Position numbers and translations under genes: made by a program
DNA from: Rhodospirillales bacterium
Lineage (GTDB): Bacteria > Pseudomonadota > Alphaproteobacteria > JAJFIK01
DNA length: 64,000 bases
Direction: 5' to 3'
Assembly (NCBI GenBank): GCA_021775005.1
Contig: JAJFIK010000089.1
Span: 1 to 64,000, forward strand
Shown here: positions 63,748 to 64,000 of the stretch, in pieces
Position numbering within the stretch: position 1 is the stretch's first letter
Layout of the letters: every line of letters starts with the position of its first letter
The notes under the pieces: generated by a model
What the model saw: the letters and a program-made list of their open reading frames with translations, nothing else
Databases searched by the model: none
Told to the model about the DNA's origin: nothing

Positions 63748-64000
63748 ATGCCGGATACCGCAAAAGAGCTCGCGACGTTTGACCCGGTATGGGCTCAGAC
63801 CCGAGAGCAAGCCCAGGAGATTGCGGCAAAAGAGCCGATGCTGGCGAGCTATCTCCATGCCACTATTCTCAACCATGAGCGCCTTGAATGCGCGTTGAGC
63901 TATCACCTGTCCCACAAGATTGGCAGCGGTGATCTTCCCGCCATGTCTGTGCGACAACTCATCGACGAAGCGTTTGAAGCGGATCCCGCTATTTGCGAAG
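63748..64000 (+). CDS. cysE: Serine O-acetyltransferase CysE, N-terminal part (cut by window edge)
   Basis: The visible 84 residues start at ATG 63748. They match the N-terminal helical domain of CysE: PVWAQTREQAQEIAAKEPMLASYLHATILNHERLECALSYHLSHKI followed by MSVRQLIDEAFEADPAI. The catalytic hexapeptide beta-helix lies beyond the window. The enzyme acetylates serine as the first step of cysteine synthesis. Weak ribosome site. Confidence 0.9.
   Translation, partial: MPDTAKELATFDPVWAQTREQAQEIAAKEPMLASYLHATILNHERLECALSYHLSHKIGSGDLPAMSVRQLIDEAFEADPAICE

Overview
The window reads as a chromosomal segment of an alphaproteobacterium. The evidence is a CckA-type hybrid histidine kinase, a DUF1476 / F1-ATPase zeta-inhibitor gene, a DksA with only one zinc-site cysteine, the order purB-zeta-purC-purS-purQ-purL, grxD/bolA next to purL, and a GAAC-N7-GAAC LexA box before recA. 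I see no replication origin, rRNA, integrase, insertion sequence or CRISPR array. It looks like core chromosome with small accessory patches between housekeeping blocks.

Layout. 1-4.3 kb: end of an alpha/beta hydrolase, a sulfatase / phosphonate monoester hydrolase, then two tandem paralogues that I read as SET-domain proteins of the Rubisco-LSMT/SETD3 type. 4.3-10.3 kb: chorismate mutase, ferredoxin-NADP reductase, GNAT, 2Fe-2S ferredoxin, GIY-YIG protein, methyltransferase, membrane protein, globin, SMP-30-like protein and cupin, with palindromic intergenic repeats. 10.3-13.1 kb: an orphan LexA box, a 415-base stretch without a convincing gene, and three tandem paralogous membrane-anchored proteins. 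13.1-17.3 kb: coiled-coil protein, MoxR / small membrane protein / CoxE-like VWA cluster, and an unusual lysozyme. 17.5-28.1 kb: dksA, a large cysteine-rich secreted protein, TPR membrane protein, trmO, cckA, glycosyltransferase, an ICMT/CzcN-like methyltransferase behind a MerR-type operator, and a TfoX-like protein. 28.2-36.4 kb: recA, alaS, a cyclic-nucleotide-gated K+ channel, icd, an rRNA/tRNA methyltransferase and rpsD. 36.4-43.7 kb: grxD, bolA and the purine block. 43.7-49.3 kb: a complete five-gene peptide/nickel-type ABC importer. 49.3-53.8 kb: small accessory genes, radC, map, sfsA, a CinA-N-like protein and a small secreted protein. 53.8-58.7 kb: tRNA-Leu and a MerR-controlled locus of two convergent transcription units. 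58.8-64 kb: NYN protein, SDR, enoyl-CoA hydratase, queF, nitroreductase, esterase and the start of cysE.

How genes work together. The MerR-family regulator at 57.7-58.1 kb very probably controls two operons. The rightward one encodes a MerT-like protein, a thioredoxin/LolA-like fusion and an M23 peptidase. The leftward one encodes a four-helix membrane protein and a GDCCVxC protein. Both promoters carry the same dyad inside a 19-bp spacer. A related dyad precedes the CzcN-like gene 30 kb away. No mercuric reductase is present, so this is a reductase-free metal (probably thiophilic metal) module of unusual composition. It and the tandem SET-like pair are the best candidates for undescribed biology here. 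All functional calls rest on reading the sequence and on family knowledge; no database search was run.
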